A DNA stretch of 64,000 nucleotides from Prochilodus magdalenae (lineage: Eukaryota; Chordata; Actinopteri; Characiformes; Prochilodontidae), in the NCBI GenBank assembly GCA_024036415.1, contig JAMWET010000795.1:1-64000 (forward strand). Direction: 5' to 3'. A program made the translations under genes and the position numbers. Positions 1-13,700 of the stretch are shown one piece after another; position 1 is the stretch's first letter; each line of letters begins with the position of its first letter. The notes below the pieces were generated by a model. It was given only the letters and a program-made list of their open reading frames with translations, searched no databases and had not been told where the DNA came from.

Positions 1-3000
1 AGTCCACCCTTCATTTATTTCATTTCCTGTCAAAATTAGCATCAAGTATTCATTTAGCATCAGAAAAAAACAGAAAATCCCACCCTTTATCACAGCTTCC
101 ACTGTTTCCGGGGAAACTGGCTTTAATTTAACTGCACTTCAGAAACATTTAGGCTGTACATTGTGAGGTTGAAGCTGACAAGTGAAAGCTCTTTTAATAA
201 ACACAGCAGGAGGGGAGAAACCGCTGGCCAGTGCTCACTGATTGACCAGGATAGAAAGCAGATCAGTTCCGTTACTTGAGTGTAGATGGAAAGATTCACA
301 CTACTACTGAAGTCTCTGTTGCGTCCACACTTGTGCAAGCCAGTAGCAGGATGCAACAGGATGCATCCAAAGTGCCCTTAATGACATCGGACATTCCTCT
401 CTTATTGGATTATGGCATGAACATATGGCATGAAGTGCATGAGCTCTGACTGTCTCTTTGTAATATGTTCAGCTGGTAATGCTGAAAAACGAGACACTAG
501 CACTACTGGATCTGGGGCTTTATATGAAAACCAAAGGGGGAAATCTTCAGCTCTGGAACTCTGGAAGTCCAGAGTTGGATTCACTGAGCTTGTTTTAGAG
601 CTCGTATAGCACTGGTGCCGGAGCGTGAGACTCTCAGGGTAAAGTAGTTTTGAAAGTTAATGACGACAGCAGACGATCCATTTTTAACTTCTGGTACCTG
701 CAGCACACCCAGTGACCCGATGTGCAGTAAGCGTTTTGCACTGTGATCGGGTATGATTAGTGTTCTCTCCCGATGGCTAATGAGAATGGACATAACGACC
801 TGACCTTTTACTTTCAGGCCCTTTGAAGAGAGAGGAGGGAGAGGCACCCAGTGGTGCTGTAACCTTTTTTATAGCACCACAAAGGCTAATGCTAAAAATG
901 GATGCTTCTCTGCTGCCTTCGGTAAATGGTTTTGAGGCGCAGAGACCTTGGTGTTACCTGAAACGAACTCATTGTGGTTTAGTGCTGGTGCAGCTTGTAA
1001 TGTGTTGTGGTGGCAGTAGTAGCTCGTACGGTCTTTTATATCATGCCTAGTTTAACCTCTTTGAATGGAAAGGAGGGGCAGCAGGGGGAGAACTTTGCTC
1101 AGTGCTGTCTTCAGTCATCAGTCTTATTGTTCCACTAAACATGAGATTTTAAAAGGAGAAATTAATTACATTGTTAAGACTGAAACTAAGACATTCAGAG
1201 TGGTTTAATGGGACTGTTTTGTTATAGGGAAACATTAGGATAGTTTACAGTGGTGGTGATTGGAACCAGACGTCAAGCCAAGCTCCTCCCAGAAAGTTAT
1301 TACATAAAAAAGCCACCTTCTGGTGACTTAAGATGTTGATTTCCGAAATGAGAAGGTTTTGGCCCCAAATGTATTTTTTTTAAATATGTTCTAAGATGAA
1401 ATACTTTCCAATAAAGCATTTTTTTATTTTTATTCTTTAATCATGTTTAATATTACATATAAACTCAGAAGGCATATAGGTTCACTGGTGCCTTTGGATA
1501 GTTAAGTAAAGCAGCCATATTTGCATTGTAGATATCGTGACTCTTGGTTCTGATTACCAGAACTGTAAAAACTCCAGAGTTGGTAAGTTTCTCTTACCAA
1601 TTGACCATGTAATCAAACCACTCTGAATGACTTCATTTACATCCCAGCCAATTAATTAAGCAGATACGGTGGAACATTGATGAAATTCCACTTTAATTAA
1701 GCTGTTAATTACACTTCTGGCCTGAAAGCAAGCTCATGCATGTTCAGAACCTATAACCAGCTTTATTGCTTTGTTCTTTTGATTAATTTGATGCTTTAAT
1801 TTACCCAACAAACCGAGAACATGCCCTTTACCAAACAAATACAGTCTACACAGGACATTGGAAAAGTGATGGAATTCCCCTTTAAAGCGAACACAGTGGT
1901 GTCTGCTCAGTGGCCTGGGTGAACAGTTTGGGGGTGGGGGGTGGGGATCAAATGTTCACACTTTTTTTTATTCTGCAGTGTGTCAGGAAAGATGTATTTG
2001 CTATATTAAGTTAGCTTCTTTAGTTTTGCAGTGAAGCTACAGAACTACTGTAGCTAACAAGTATTCAAGCTAATTCCATACCACTTAGCCTTGTGCTAAC
2101 TGTAGCCCCTAAATCATTACTCAGATTTGCTTCAGATTGGCTTGCTGATGTGGTTTCTGTCATTTATACTGACACTGGACTAAAGTACAGGACTTTCCTT
2201 CATTAAAACAAACAATACTAGCAGCCATCTTGCAGCGTGAGTTTTGTCTGTGCTTCATCTACTGTTATAGGTAACCATGTGTCCTACAGTGTAACAAGCC
2301 ACCTACAGTCTAGTTGAGCTTACTAACTCATCAGAACATGCCATGATTTAGGCATACAGTCTGCACAGTGCTAACTGTTGGGGTATTAACAGTCATTACT
2401 GGTTAGCTACATCAGCCTTGTTGCTCCAGTTCAAAGCTAGGAACAAGCTAGCACTTTGTAGAAGGGCGCCATTCAAAAGGCAACATGATACCTGCATAAG
2501 ACTATCATGATGACTTGCATGAAGCTCCATAAACATTTATAAAGGTCTATTCCAACAAATGATAATCATAAGGGCTGCTTTTGTCAGTTAGACTGCTGTC
2601 ACTTGTGGAGATAAGGTTTATTAATGTCTGTATCAGTTTTTGTCATTTGTTAAAAGCCTTGTGTAAATGTCATACACTACCCCCCTAGGGGCCAGCTGGG
2701 GTTGGAGTGGGCAAGTGACCAACCAATTTCAGAGTGGTGACTACCTGCCACCTTTTGATTGACATTAGGACACTTACATCGGAATAGGGACCACTGACTT
2801 AGCAGGAACTGCATGTTCGTACCAGGCTTATCAGTAGCAATGCAAACTAGCAAAGAAAATGTGCTGAAAATAAAATAAAGAACTCTTTCAAAAACATGAA
2901 AACATATTCAGAAGTATGTCCACTCTAAAACAGACTAAGGAGGTACAAACTTAGGTATGCATAGTTCTGTTGGACTGCCAGTCTGCTCTATCGACTTTTG

Positions 3001-3821
3001 GTAAATGATGCCAGAGGTGAAGCAGTCATTTTCAAAGTAAGGGAACACAGTTGGCAATTCCTGATGCCCCTCAAAGCCCCTCAGTATTGCTATTATAAAG
3101 CTTGAGCCCAAGCCAAGTTGGGTGCAGCACTATATAAACGTACCAGCTCACAATGTAGTGCAAATTCGCCTTTCAGGATCTGCTCAAAGAACTCAGAATT
3201 CTGGTTATGCCTCAAAATGTGACCCACCACTGACCAGTAGTAGGGTGGTATAGCTTTAGTGCTTGTCTCAAACTATTATGGGATGCTTAAGTTATTCCTT
3301 CCAGAGAGTGATTTCACCATCTTTTAGTTAAATCCAATAATAAACCACACTAGCTGCCACTGGCTGGGTAAAAAAGGCTGCTTGAACAGGGAATCCAGTG
3401 TTGGTTACTATCCATTACAAGTTTACTTATACTTAATAGACCTACTCCCTGTGTACTCTGGCTGAGTTTAATTAGCCCCTCCTGCACTATTTAAGAAAGA
3501 TAAATAGTTTTCTTTCTGATATTCACAGTTTTTACATTCACACCTTTAAGTGTTAGATTAACTTGTTCTCGGCTAATGCCGATTTAACATGCTTAATCCA
3601 CTGAGGAAGCGCTGACAAGGAGCCTCTAGAGCTGTATTTCATTTTTCACTGTGTGAATGAAAGTCTTTAGAGAAGGCTGGTGAAGAGCCGAGCTCGGTCT
3701 ACTGTTGTGTTAATTTTGTTCTACACTTATAAATAGCTTCTATTACAGCGTTTGTCATAATGCTGAAGATTAAAACTAAAACAAAATAAAAACTATACTA
3801 AACTATACTAAAGCTGTTACA
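1..3821. other. non-coding, no gene recognised
   Basis: AT-rich sequence upstream of gulp1 exon 2. Short open frames (longest 88 codons) have no recognisable domain, codon pattern or splice context. It is either gulp1 intron 1 or upstream intergenic DNA. Confidence 0.6.
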
Positions 3822-3948
3822 GCCCTGTGATGGATTGATGGCCCGTCCAGGGCATTTCCCGCCTTCTGCCTTTTGAATGCTGGGTGAGCTACAGAACCCC
3901 CATGACCCAGAAGGATTAAGTGGTTTGGAAGATGAGTGAGTGAGTATA
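3822..3948 (+). repeat. dispersed fish repeat fragment
   Basis: Contains 'cctgtgatggattgatggcc', 'gtccagggcatttcc' and the tail 'gatgagtgagtgagta', which resemble a very common fish interspersed repeat. A reverse-oriented relative appears near 6230-6420. Assignment is from memory of the motif. Confidence 0.55.
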
Positions 3949-5252
3949 AATATTAGAGTTCAGAAAGTACAAATTAAACTAAAACTATTAGGAGACTATA
4001 CTAACTATTCCAAACATGAATCGTCAACAGCTCTTTCAGTTCTGAATCATGTACACTATACTGTTTTCTCCTGGAAAAATTGAAAAAACAAGCGGCCTGC
4101 TTTGCTGGCCAGTTCTGCACATACGGGTCCGTTTTTAAGGCTTCTCTGTAGGACGTTTTAATTCACATACCTAAAATAACAAACAAAGGCAGCTTTACTG
4201 GCTATAATCTGTACATCTGCATTTCATGGTAATGCACCAGCTTCTCTTCACAAATGAGCCTCTGGGTAATTACCTGGGGATTGTACTTGGTCTAATGCAG
4301 GTAAATTGCAAAGTCAACATTACCTGGATTTTGACTCTGGCTTTCGTTCACGCTGAACCCATTTCCTGTTAAATTACCGTTAGCTTTACAGCATTGTTTA
4401 TGATTTACCGGGACCTGCTATTATATTCTAATCGTGACATGGGCTATATGCAGTGCGGCGTTTTAGCTGTCTGTGGTTTAGCTGACCTTTGTCATTCATG
4501 GCCAGTTATGAATGCCGCCCTGTAATACAGTGTTTAAAACTAATACAGTATTTCACACTTCATGTGTCCCGACCTCTCAGCTGCGTTTGTTAAAGGGAAA
4601 TTTGTACTCGACATATTCCAGCTTTGTCCTCGTGCTTTATTTCCAGAGCCGTCGCCTCAGCAGCCGTGTCGGTGCGTGTTGTTGTCCTGCGGTAATTGCA
4701 GTGTGCTGGGTGAGAACAGGCTCTTCACTAACACAAACTGCGTGTGGCAGCTGAAGTGTCAGTGGATGAGTCTGGATCGGTTGTTTGACGGAGGCGTCAA
4801 ATAAACATTGCTGTCCTCGGCCATGCACTTAATTTTACAAAGAGCTTGTTTTGGAAAGTGTTGAGTGGGTTCTCTCTCCCGCGCTCGCTCTCCCTCTATA
4901 AGCTGAGCCTGCTGACTAAGTAAACGGTGTCAGGTCATGCAGCTGACCGGAGAGAGAGACACCCTTTTCCCCTCCATTCATCAAAGCTCTTTTTCTCCTC
5001 TCCGCTATCGTCCTGTGTGCAAGCATCAGCAACTTACAGTGCATATTCACTAAGTCCCAAAACTTATTCTCACTAATAACGATAACTGGTTTTAAGGAGT
5101 TTAACATTTCTGATCATCTAGGCTTAAGTGGGGAAAATTTAGTCTAATGAAACCTGATTGATTCATTGTTAATCTGGCACTGACCATAGATGTGCTGATC
5201 TTGAAGAACAGAAAGGCCTGGAGGTCATCCTGGCTTCAAGTCTTGTCAGAAA
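3949..5252. other. non-coding, no gene recognised
   Basis: No conserved protein, RNA or repeat recognised. Short overlapping frames near 4510-4830 carry no known domain. Confidence 0.5.
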
Positions 5253-6098
5253 TACAGTGAGGAAAATAAGTATTTGAACACCCTGCGACTTTGCAAGTTC
5301 TCCCACTTAGAAATCATAGAGGGGTCTGAAATTTTCATCTTAGGTGCATGTTCACTGTGAGAGACATAATCTAAAAAAATAAAATCCGGAAAGCACAATG
5401 TATGATTTTTTAATAATTTATTTGTGTGTTACTGCTGCAGATAAGTATTTGAACACCTGTGAAAATCAGTGTTAATATTTGGTACAGTAGACTTTGTTTG
5501 CAATTACAGAGGTCCTGTAGTTTTTCACCAGGTCTGCACACACTGCAGGAGGGATTTTGGCCCATTCCTCCACACAGATCTTCTCCAGATCAGCCTGGTT
5601 TCTGGGCTGTCACTGAGAAACACAGAGTTTGAGCTCCCTCCAAAGATTTTCTATAGGGTTTAGGTCTGTAGACTGGCTAGGCCACTCCAGAACCTTGATA
5701 TGCTTCTTACGGAGCCACTCCTTGGTTATCCTGGCTGTGTGCTTTGGGTCATTGTCATGTTGGAAGACCCAGCCACGACCCATCTTCAATGCTCTAACTG
5801 AGGGAAGGAGGTTGTTCCCCAAAATCTCACAATACATGGCCCCGGTCATCCTCTCCTTAATAGAGTGCAGTCGTCCTGTCCCATGTGCAGAACAACATCC
5901 CCAAAGCATGATGCTTCCACTCCCATGCTTCACAGTAGGGATGGTGTTTTTGGGATGGTACTCATCATTCTTCGTCCTCCAAACACGGCGAGTGGAATTA
6001 AGCCCATCTGACCACAGAACTTTCTCCCATGACTCCTCTGTATCATCCAAATGGTCATGGGCAAACTTAAGACTGGCCTGGACATGTGCTGATTTAAA
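5253..6098 (-). mobile_element. Tc1-like DNA transposon, truncated, with transposase remnant
   Basis: Starts with the terminal repeat sequence tacagtgaggaaaataagta (a second 'aagtatttgaacac' lies at 5442-5456). The minus strand has an open frame at 5610-6050 of 146 residues that is the C-terminal half of a Tc1 transposase: [33 protein letters not shown] and DLNPIENLW. The DDE second Asp and final Glu are visible; the first (usually SDE) reads SDG. The N-terminal DNA-binding half and the other end are missing, so it is inactive. Confidence 0.9.
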
Positions 6099-6229
6099 AC
6101 AATTGCCATCTAATGAGCATCATTCTGCCTGTCATTCTGATGCAGTAATTCAACACACAACACATTCTGGACACAAATCACATCACACCACTCACTCCCT
6201 CATCCCCTAAACCACATCCTTCTGCATCG

Positions 6230-6420
6230 CAGACTGTGCTGGAGCCTATCTCAGTATTCAATGGCAAAGGCATAACCCACCACAAACAGGCCACCAGTCT
6301 ATCGCAGGGCAGATACACAGACAAACACATTCACACCTAGGGGGCAACGTAGCATCTCCAATTCATGTGACATGCCCTTCTTGCTGTGAGGTGACAACAT
6401 TACCCACTGCGTCAACATGC
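6230..6420. repeat. dispersed fish repeat fragment
   Basis: Contains 'gtgctggagcctatctcag', 'tcgcagggcagatacacag' and 'acattcacacctagggggca', words of a common fish interspersed repeat also hinted at near 3822. Its ends are not defined. Confidence 0.5.
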
Positions 6421-6899
6421 CAACCTCACATCATACTTCCGACCTTCAAAGTCTTAAGTATGAACCATTCATAAAAAACAATAATCACATTTAAATCACA
6501 ATATTAATATCAGAGACATCCAACAAGTTTGTTCAGCCATGTCCCGTTGGTCTTGATTCTTGAACAAAGGTGGCAGAAAAAGGGTCTAAATAAAGCTGTG
6601 ACATGGTTCATTACATGGGCATGGGTTGCAGACACTTTAGTCACCGTGACTGACCAGCTGGTGAGTGTTCCAGTAGGAACGTCTGCATCTGGAAATAGAA
6701 ATAGGAAACTGCGGTGAAGTAGCTCTTTCAGTAATTATGACACATGTGCATTAGTGTCATATGTAAGGAAAACAGAAGAGCAGCTGTTACTGAGGTGACT
6801 GAAAATGACAAGACATGATCAAACTGTCAGCAAGGGGGGGGTCTGTACACTACTACATAGAGAGCTGCAGGGTATGAACCCCTCAATGCAAAGACGAAG

Positions 6900-7310
6900 G
6901 GACACTTGTGCGTTCAGTGGTTGTAAACTACACTGGTGTACAGAGAAGTGGAAACACTGATATCATCTGATGAGCCATAATTAGCTGTATTTCCTACATG
7001 TGCACCGAGAGAACAGTACAGGCCTTGATGCTTGACCCCTACAGTGAGGGAGTCCTGTGGCTCTGCTATGCTCATTTTGCTGGCATGGATTTTGTCCAGG
7101 GGAAGAGTCACTGCAAACCAGCACAGCGTTGTACATGAAACATTTCTGTCCTGGTCCAGAGTTCTCTTCTAGGATGACAATGCCCCATCCACAGGGCACG
7201 AGGGGTCACAGAATGGTTTGATGAGTATGAAGATGCTGTAAACCACATGCTATGACTTTTACAGTGACCAGATCTCAACCCAGTTGAACATAGTTTTAGT
7301 GTAACAGTGC
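6900..7310 (+). mobile_element. Tc1/mariner-like transposase fragment (second family)
   Basis: On the plus strand a degenerate transposase is readable: LQDDNAP-like sequence around 7165 ('aggatgacaatgccccatcc'), then GHEGSQNGLMS, and SPDLNP around 7267 ('gaccagatctcaacccagtt'). It differs from the copy at 5253. No terminal repeats were located; stops interrupt the frame. Confidence 0.65.
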
Positions 7311-9379
7311 TATACTGACTGTAACTGGCAGTTGAATGATCAGTACTGACAGTGAATTATCACATGTTGGTTCTGACCTCTGACAGAAACTACACAGTAT
7401 GAATATTTTAGCGCAGCAGCGGAGCTTACCCGATACATAGAGTTGTGTGTATAAACATATGGTATGAGGTTTTTCCTTTTATGTTTTGCATTATATATGT
7501 AATATAAGTTTGAGTTGAGCACTTTGGTCTATATTTCTATGTTGCTCTGTTAAATGTAATTGGTCACTTGCTGCCTCAGCAACATCTGGATAAACTGGCA
7601 TCTGCAGTTCTTTCCAAATTAGAAATGTCTATTCCTTATAATATTAAACACAGATGACTAAATCTATATGTTCTATCAGCAGCATGTTCACCAATACCTC
7701 TTCTCATATGTCACTGTCCTAACGATACTCAAACCGGCAGTAAACATCTGAAGCTAAAAGAAAGCTAGCTGGACGCGATGTTGTGTACTGTGTCCGTGTG
7801 TTTGATTTGGACTGCAGTTCTCTTCAGCTTTTTGGAAGGCTGTTGCATAAACCAAGTTTTGCAACTTCGCAGACTGATGACGGAAAAGCAGGCAGCACTT
7901 AGGTGGAACCGAGGGCATGACCCATGATGAACGCCAAGCAAATAAGCAGTACAGCAAAAGAATGAAGCTGAAAATGTCAGTCTAGGCCATATTTCTTTCG
8001 CATGTCAGCAGATTGGAATGAAATCATGACTTTGTGTCATGTGTGTGGATTTGCTGATGAACAGTATACACAGCTGGACTGGAATACTTTCGGTGTACCA
8101 GACCGAAACATCATAGTGGTGTTTCTAATCGGCTCTTAATGGCTTTCTGTGGTGTTAGAGAGAAAATGTCAGTCTGTGCTGCATGTCCTGCTTGTTTTTT
8201 TGCATCCCTGATAAAACCCTGAATTTTTCTGTCTCTTTATTAGAGAAGGAGAAATGCTCTTACCTCTTTAATCTATGAGATTACACAGGTTTCCAGCAGT
8301 TCTTTACAGGGGACATAGCATGCTCATTTTCAGGGTTCATTATTTTATTTGTGGGGCCGACTAGAATAGATATACAGACTTCAGTTTTCCCAAAATGCAA
8401 TGCTCTTCTCATACTGTACTTCTCTATTTACCCTCTGTATAACTTTGCAAACTGTTTACATACATAGAACAACATATGCTAAGGATGGGGTGGGGGGGGC
8501 AAAATAGGCCCCCCTTAAATAGTTACATTTATCTAATATAAATATTAAGGTCATAAAATATGTGACCGTGTATATATTTTTATGCTTTTACTGTAGGATT
8601 AATTGGCAAAGTAGCATAATCGTATCTATATTGTGCAGCTGTATTATCTATGAAAACACAAATACCGGCTCATATTAAATATTGAAGGTGGGATAGATAG
8701 ATAGATAGATCTGGCAGCAGTATTATTAACTGTTAACTATAAACTATAAACTATACATAGTACAGGTCACTATGGATAAATATCTAAATATAAATATATC
8801 TCACTTCACAAGGAGGCAAGAAATATATACAAGAAAATATATATAGTCCTGTAGACTGTAGAAAAGCAATAGTAATAAATAAATGTGCATGAATGTGCAA
8901 GCGGCGCAGTTATCCGCAGATAAATGACTGAATTAACATAATAAACATGTGCATATACTGGTATTTAAGTGGAGTGGAGTGTCCAGGAGAATGGTCTCAA
9001 AACTGACCACTGGTGAAGGAATAAGAGAACAGAAGAACTGATAAAAGTCACGGTATATTTATTTACATGCCACGTTTGTGTGTACATTGCTGTGTTGTGG
9101 AAATTGGATTATTGTTGCTAGACTGACGTATTCAGAGGGTATAAAACATTGAACTTATGAAGTCATTTCTTTTGGTTGATGCATCAAGAAATGTTCACGT
9201 GACATAGCCACTCTCATGTTCAGCTGGTGTTATGAGAGTGATGGTACGGTTTGAGTCATGTGAAGTATTTTTTTGATTAACCCTGCATATTTTTCCATTT
9301 GTCTATATAAAGCACCATGCTGTTACAGACTAGTTTGTGTGAATTAGTGACTTTAAATTGGCGTCTTTTATTTTTGCAG
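7311..9379. other. gulp1 intron, no gene recognised
   Basis: AT-rich; a short (GATA)n run lies near 8694-8710. No conserved coding or RNA signal seen. Confidence 0.5.
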
Positions 9380-9441
9380 ATAAACCCAGCATGCACAACC
9401 CGGAGGCCCTGGTGAAGCATCATGTAGCGTACAGCGCTAAG
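9380..9441 (+). CDS. gulp1: gulp1 coding exon 2
   Basis: The acceptor tttttgcag precedes the exon and donor GTACAG follows it. It reads (D)[20 protein letters not shown], which matches the N-terminal start of the PTB region (human has [21 protein letters not shown]). The exon starts with two bases of a split codon (phase 1) and ends on a codon boundary. Confidence 0.9.
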
Positions 9442-10747
9442 GTACAGTGCTGTGTTTTTATGGCCCATTCTCTGTGATTTGAGACTGTACAGCTCATTCA
9501 GTGCACAACATCAGTTTCAGCCTGATGAAACTTTTATACGTGTCACACTTTAATACAACCTGAGAGATTCAATCTACACTCCAGACCCAGTGGTGCGAGC
9601 GTGTGGCAGGTCCTACTGTACAGAAAACGAACACTCAAATATACCCTTATTTAAACAATCCATCACCCTGCTTTACTGCTGCGTGAGGACGCCGAATGCT
9701 TTCTGTACTTTACAGTGCGCTAGCAGGAGTGTAACAATACAATACATCATACTGTATCTTTCAATACGAGCCTCTCAATTCAGTACACAGAGATGTTGAA
9801 CAATACATTCAACAGACTGGAGCAAATAAAGGACTCATTTTAATGGCCAAATTGTTCCCCGACTGGCAGAAAGAAAAATCGCAACGTGTAATTCCCTGGC
9901 TCACAACGTCCTCAGACTCCTCTACTGAAGTGCAAATCCTTTTTGTTGCCTAATTATACCCTGCTATCGCTTTATCTCCCAATCAAGAACAGGGTGGAGG
10001 AACACTGGAATATAAGCGTACGTTAGCTTAGGGCTAACATATTAGCTTGCAGTCGGTGCTTTATTATAACATATCACTTAATAATGTTGGAGCAACTAAT
10101 AAACTTATATTGAACCCATTGACATGCCATCTCCAGCAGCACTGTATTTTTGTATTTTGTATGATTTTTGTATTAATGTATTGGAACAAGACATCGAAGG
10201 GCGGCACTGGCTTCCTGTATCTGTTAATCTGTATATATGTTCCATTAATGTATTTATAGGTATCTAATATATACCTGTATATGTAAGAGTTTAAAGTTGT
10301 GCTACTGGTCTATAAAGCTCTAAATAATCTGCTTACGTCACAGAATGTCTCTCTGTGTATGTTCCAGCTCATAAAACTAGATCTACAGATGCTGACTTTC
10401 TGCATATACTGTCTGTACAATACAGAAACATGGAGAGTTACTCTGCATCTAAACTGTGGAACACAATTCCAGCTTCTATTAGACAGCTGAGCTCAGTGCT
10501 CATGGTTAAGAATCATTTAAAACCGCATCCCTTTAACTAAGTGTTTAGTTAAACACTACATTAACATGTATATACAGTATATATATGTATATATATGTAT
10601 GTATGTATATAATATACATGTATGTATTATAATTAATTTTATTAGTAGTAGTATTCCCGCTCCACCTTTACTGATGTCAAATGTCTGGAAAGCACTTTGA
10701 GCTGTCAACGCTATGAAAGGTCTATAAGGTCTATGCTCAATAATCAA

Positions 10748-10778
<31 letters not shown>

Positions 10779-13700
10779 TTTATTATTGTTGTTGTTGTTG
10801 TTGTTATTGTTATTGTTATTGTTGTTGTTGTTGTTGTTGTTTGTATTATTTGTATTACTGTATAATATTGAACAAAATTACTTATTAATTTTTTTAATTA
10901 ATTTATTTTGTGCAGTCAAAAACATCTATGCTGGCATAATAGTGTTTAATATTTCTAAACAGCTTTAAATGACTAAACCTGTTGTTTAGCCGAGGATATG
11001 TGACGCTAGACTATTTGTCTCCCAGTGCGTCTCTTAAGCTCTTGGCCCAGTCAGACTCCACTGTCTCAGTTCAGTCCCCAGCCCACTCGGACTCAGTTGT
11101 TGCAGTATATAGTCCCTGCCTTGAAGCCCAGTCTAACTCTGCTGCCGATGTGCAAAGACCCTGGCTTGTGGCCCGGTCACACTATGCTGTCATGGTTCCA
11201 GGTCTGCGGCTTTTAGCCGAGACAGACTTCACATTTACAGTGCAAAGTCCCGGGCTTACAGCCCAGTCAGACTCCACAGACTAAGTGCACATTCCCCAAC
11301 TCAAAGCCGAGTGAGCCTTCACTGTTGCAGTGCATAGTCCCTGGCAACCCAACCTGACTATGTTTTTGCAGTGCAGTGTCACAGGCTGCCAACCTGGTCA
11401 GTCTGGTTGCAAACGCCTGTCGATGTGCAAAGTCCTCAGCTTAAAGCCTAGTCAGACAATACTATCTGCCTAGCAGCTCAACCAGACTTCACAAGTCTCA
11501 CAGCCCAAAGCAGTGCTGTTGCTGTACATCGTCCCTTGCTTGCAGCTCAGTCTGACTATGCAGCTGCAGTGCAAAGTCCTTAACTCACATTCAGACTCCG
11601 CTGTCTAAGTGCAAAGACTTGAGTTCAGTCCAGTCAAAAATATTGGTGCGATGCAAAGTCACCCCAGTCAGACTCATTAGGTCCCGAGCTCTAAGCCCAG
11701 TCAGACTCCACTCTCAGTGCACAACAGTCCAGTCTCAAAGCCCAGTCAGACTTCACTGTCAGTGTACAACAGTCCAGTCTCAAAGCCCAATCAGACTCCA
11801 CTCTCAGTGTACAACAGTCCAGTCTCAAAGCCCAGTCAGACTCCACTCTCAGTGTACAACAGTCCAGTCTCAAAGCCCAGTCAGACTCCACTCTCAGTGT
11901 ACAACAGTCCAGTCTCAAAGCCCAGTCAGACTCCACTCTCAGTGTACAACAGTCCGGTCTCAAAGCCCAGTCAGACTCCACTCTCAGTGCACAACAGTCC
12001 AATCTCAAAGCCCAGTCAGACTCCACTCTCAGTGTACAACAGTCCAATCTCAAAGCCCAGTCAGACTCCACTGTCAGTGTACAACAGTCCAGTCTCAAAG
12101 CCCAGTCAGACTCCACTGTCAGTGTACAACAGTCCAGTCTCAAAGCCCAGTCAGACTCCACTCTCAGTGTACAACAGTCCGGTCTCAAAGCCCAGTCAGA
12201 CTCCACTGTCAGTGCACAACAGTCCCGTCTCAAAGCCCAGTCAGACTCCACTGTCAGTGCACAACAGTCCCGTCTCAAAGCCCAGTCAGACTCCACTGTC
12301 AGTGTACAACAGTCCAATCTCAAAGCCCAGTCAGACTCCACTGTCAGTGTACAACAGTCCGGTCTCAAAGCCCAGTCAGACTCCACTCTCAGTGTACAAC
12401 AGTCCGGTCTCAAAGCCCAATCAGACTTCACTCTCAGTGTACAACAGTCCAGTCTCAAAGCCCAGTCAGACTCCACTGTCGGTGCACAACAGTCCAGTCT
12501 CAAAGCCCAATCAGACTCCACTCTCAGTGTACAACAGTCCAGTCTCAAAGCCCAGTCAGACTCCACTCTCAGTGTACAACAGTCCAGTCTCAAAGCCCAG
12601 TCAGACTCCACGGTCAGTGCACAACAGTCCAATCTCAAAGCCCAGTCAGACTCCACTCTCAGTGCACAACAGTCCAATCTCAAAGCCCAGTCAGACTCCA
12701 CTGTCAGTGTACAACAGTCCAGTCTCAAAGCCCAGTCAGACTCCACTGTCAGTCCACAACAGTCCAGTCTCAAAGCCCAGTCAGACTCCACTGTCAGTGT
12801 ACAACAGTCCAGTCTCAAAGCCCAGTCAGACTCCACTCTCAGTGTACAACAGTCCGGTCTCAAAGCCCAGTCAGACTCCACTGTCAGTGCACAACAGTCC
12901 CGTCTCAAAGCCCAGTCAGACTCCACTGTCAGTGCACAACAGTCCAGTCTCAAAGCCCAGTCAGACTCCACGGTCAGTGCACAACAGTCCAATCTCAAAG
13001 CCCAGTCAGACTCCACTCTCAGTGCACAACAGTCCAATCTCAAAGCCCAGTCAGACTCCACTGTCAGTCCACAACAGTCCAGTCTCAAAGCCCAGTCAGA
13101 CTCCACTGTCAGTGTACAACAGTCCAGTCTCAAAGCCCAGTCAGACTCCACTGTCAGTGTACAACAGTCCCGTCTCAAAGCCCAGTCAGACTCCACTGTC
13201 AGTGTACAACAGTCCAGTCTCAAAGCCCAGTCAGACTCCACTGTCAGTGTACAACAGTCCGGTCTCAAAGCCCAGTCAGACTCCACTCTCAGTGCACAAC
13301 GGTCCAGTCTCAAAGCCCAGTCAGACTCCACTGTCAGTGTACAACAGTCCAATCTCAAAGCCCAGTCAGACTCCACTGTCAGTGCACAACGGTCCAGTCT
13401 CAAAGCCCAGTCAGACTCCACTGTCAGTGCACAACGGTCTAGTCTCAAAGCCCAGTCAGACTCCACTGTCAGTGCACAACGGTCCAGTCTCAAAGCCCAG
13501 TCAGACAATGAACTGGTGTTGGAACATTGCTCTGGATAGTAATAAATCTCAGCGTATAAAGCTTGTTTATTGTTTTTTGTATTCCTCCACTGTGTGAATT
13601 ATTCCTCCAGTCCCGTTTATGTATTCAGTGTATTAAGAACATCATACTGAAGTTACCTAATAGAATGAAGCTGTAGTGCAGTTTGAGACTGAGGCTCTGA

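Noticed and set aside
5629..6210. 193-codon plus-strand open frame
   Set aside because: Antisense shadow of the Tc1-like transposase remnant.
6874..6905. MNPSMQRRRD-like start resembling the GULP1 N-terminus (MNRAFSRKKD)
   Set aside because: Weak resemblance only; there is no GT donor at the required phase 1 position.
11619..13597. Three open frames of 605-626 codons (a repeat protein of 15-residue units)
   Set aside because: They coincide with a 45-bp tandem array on both strands; the adjacent older units contain stops, there is no gene-like start or splice context, and it lies inside a gulp1 intron.
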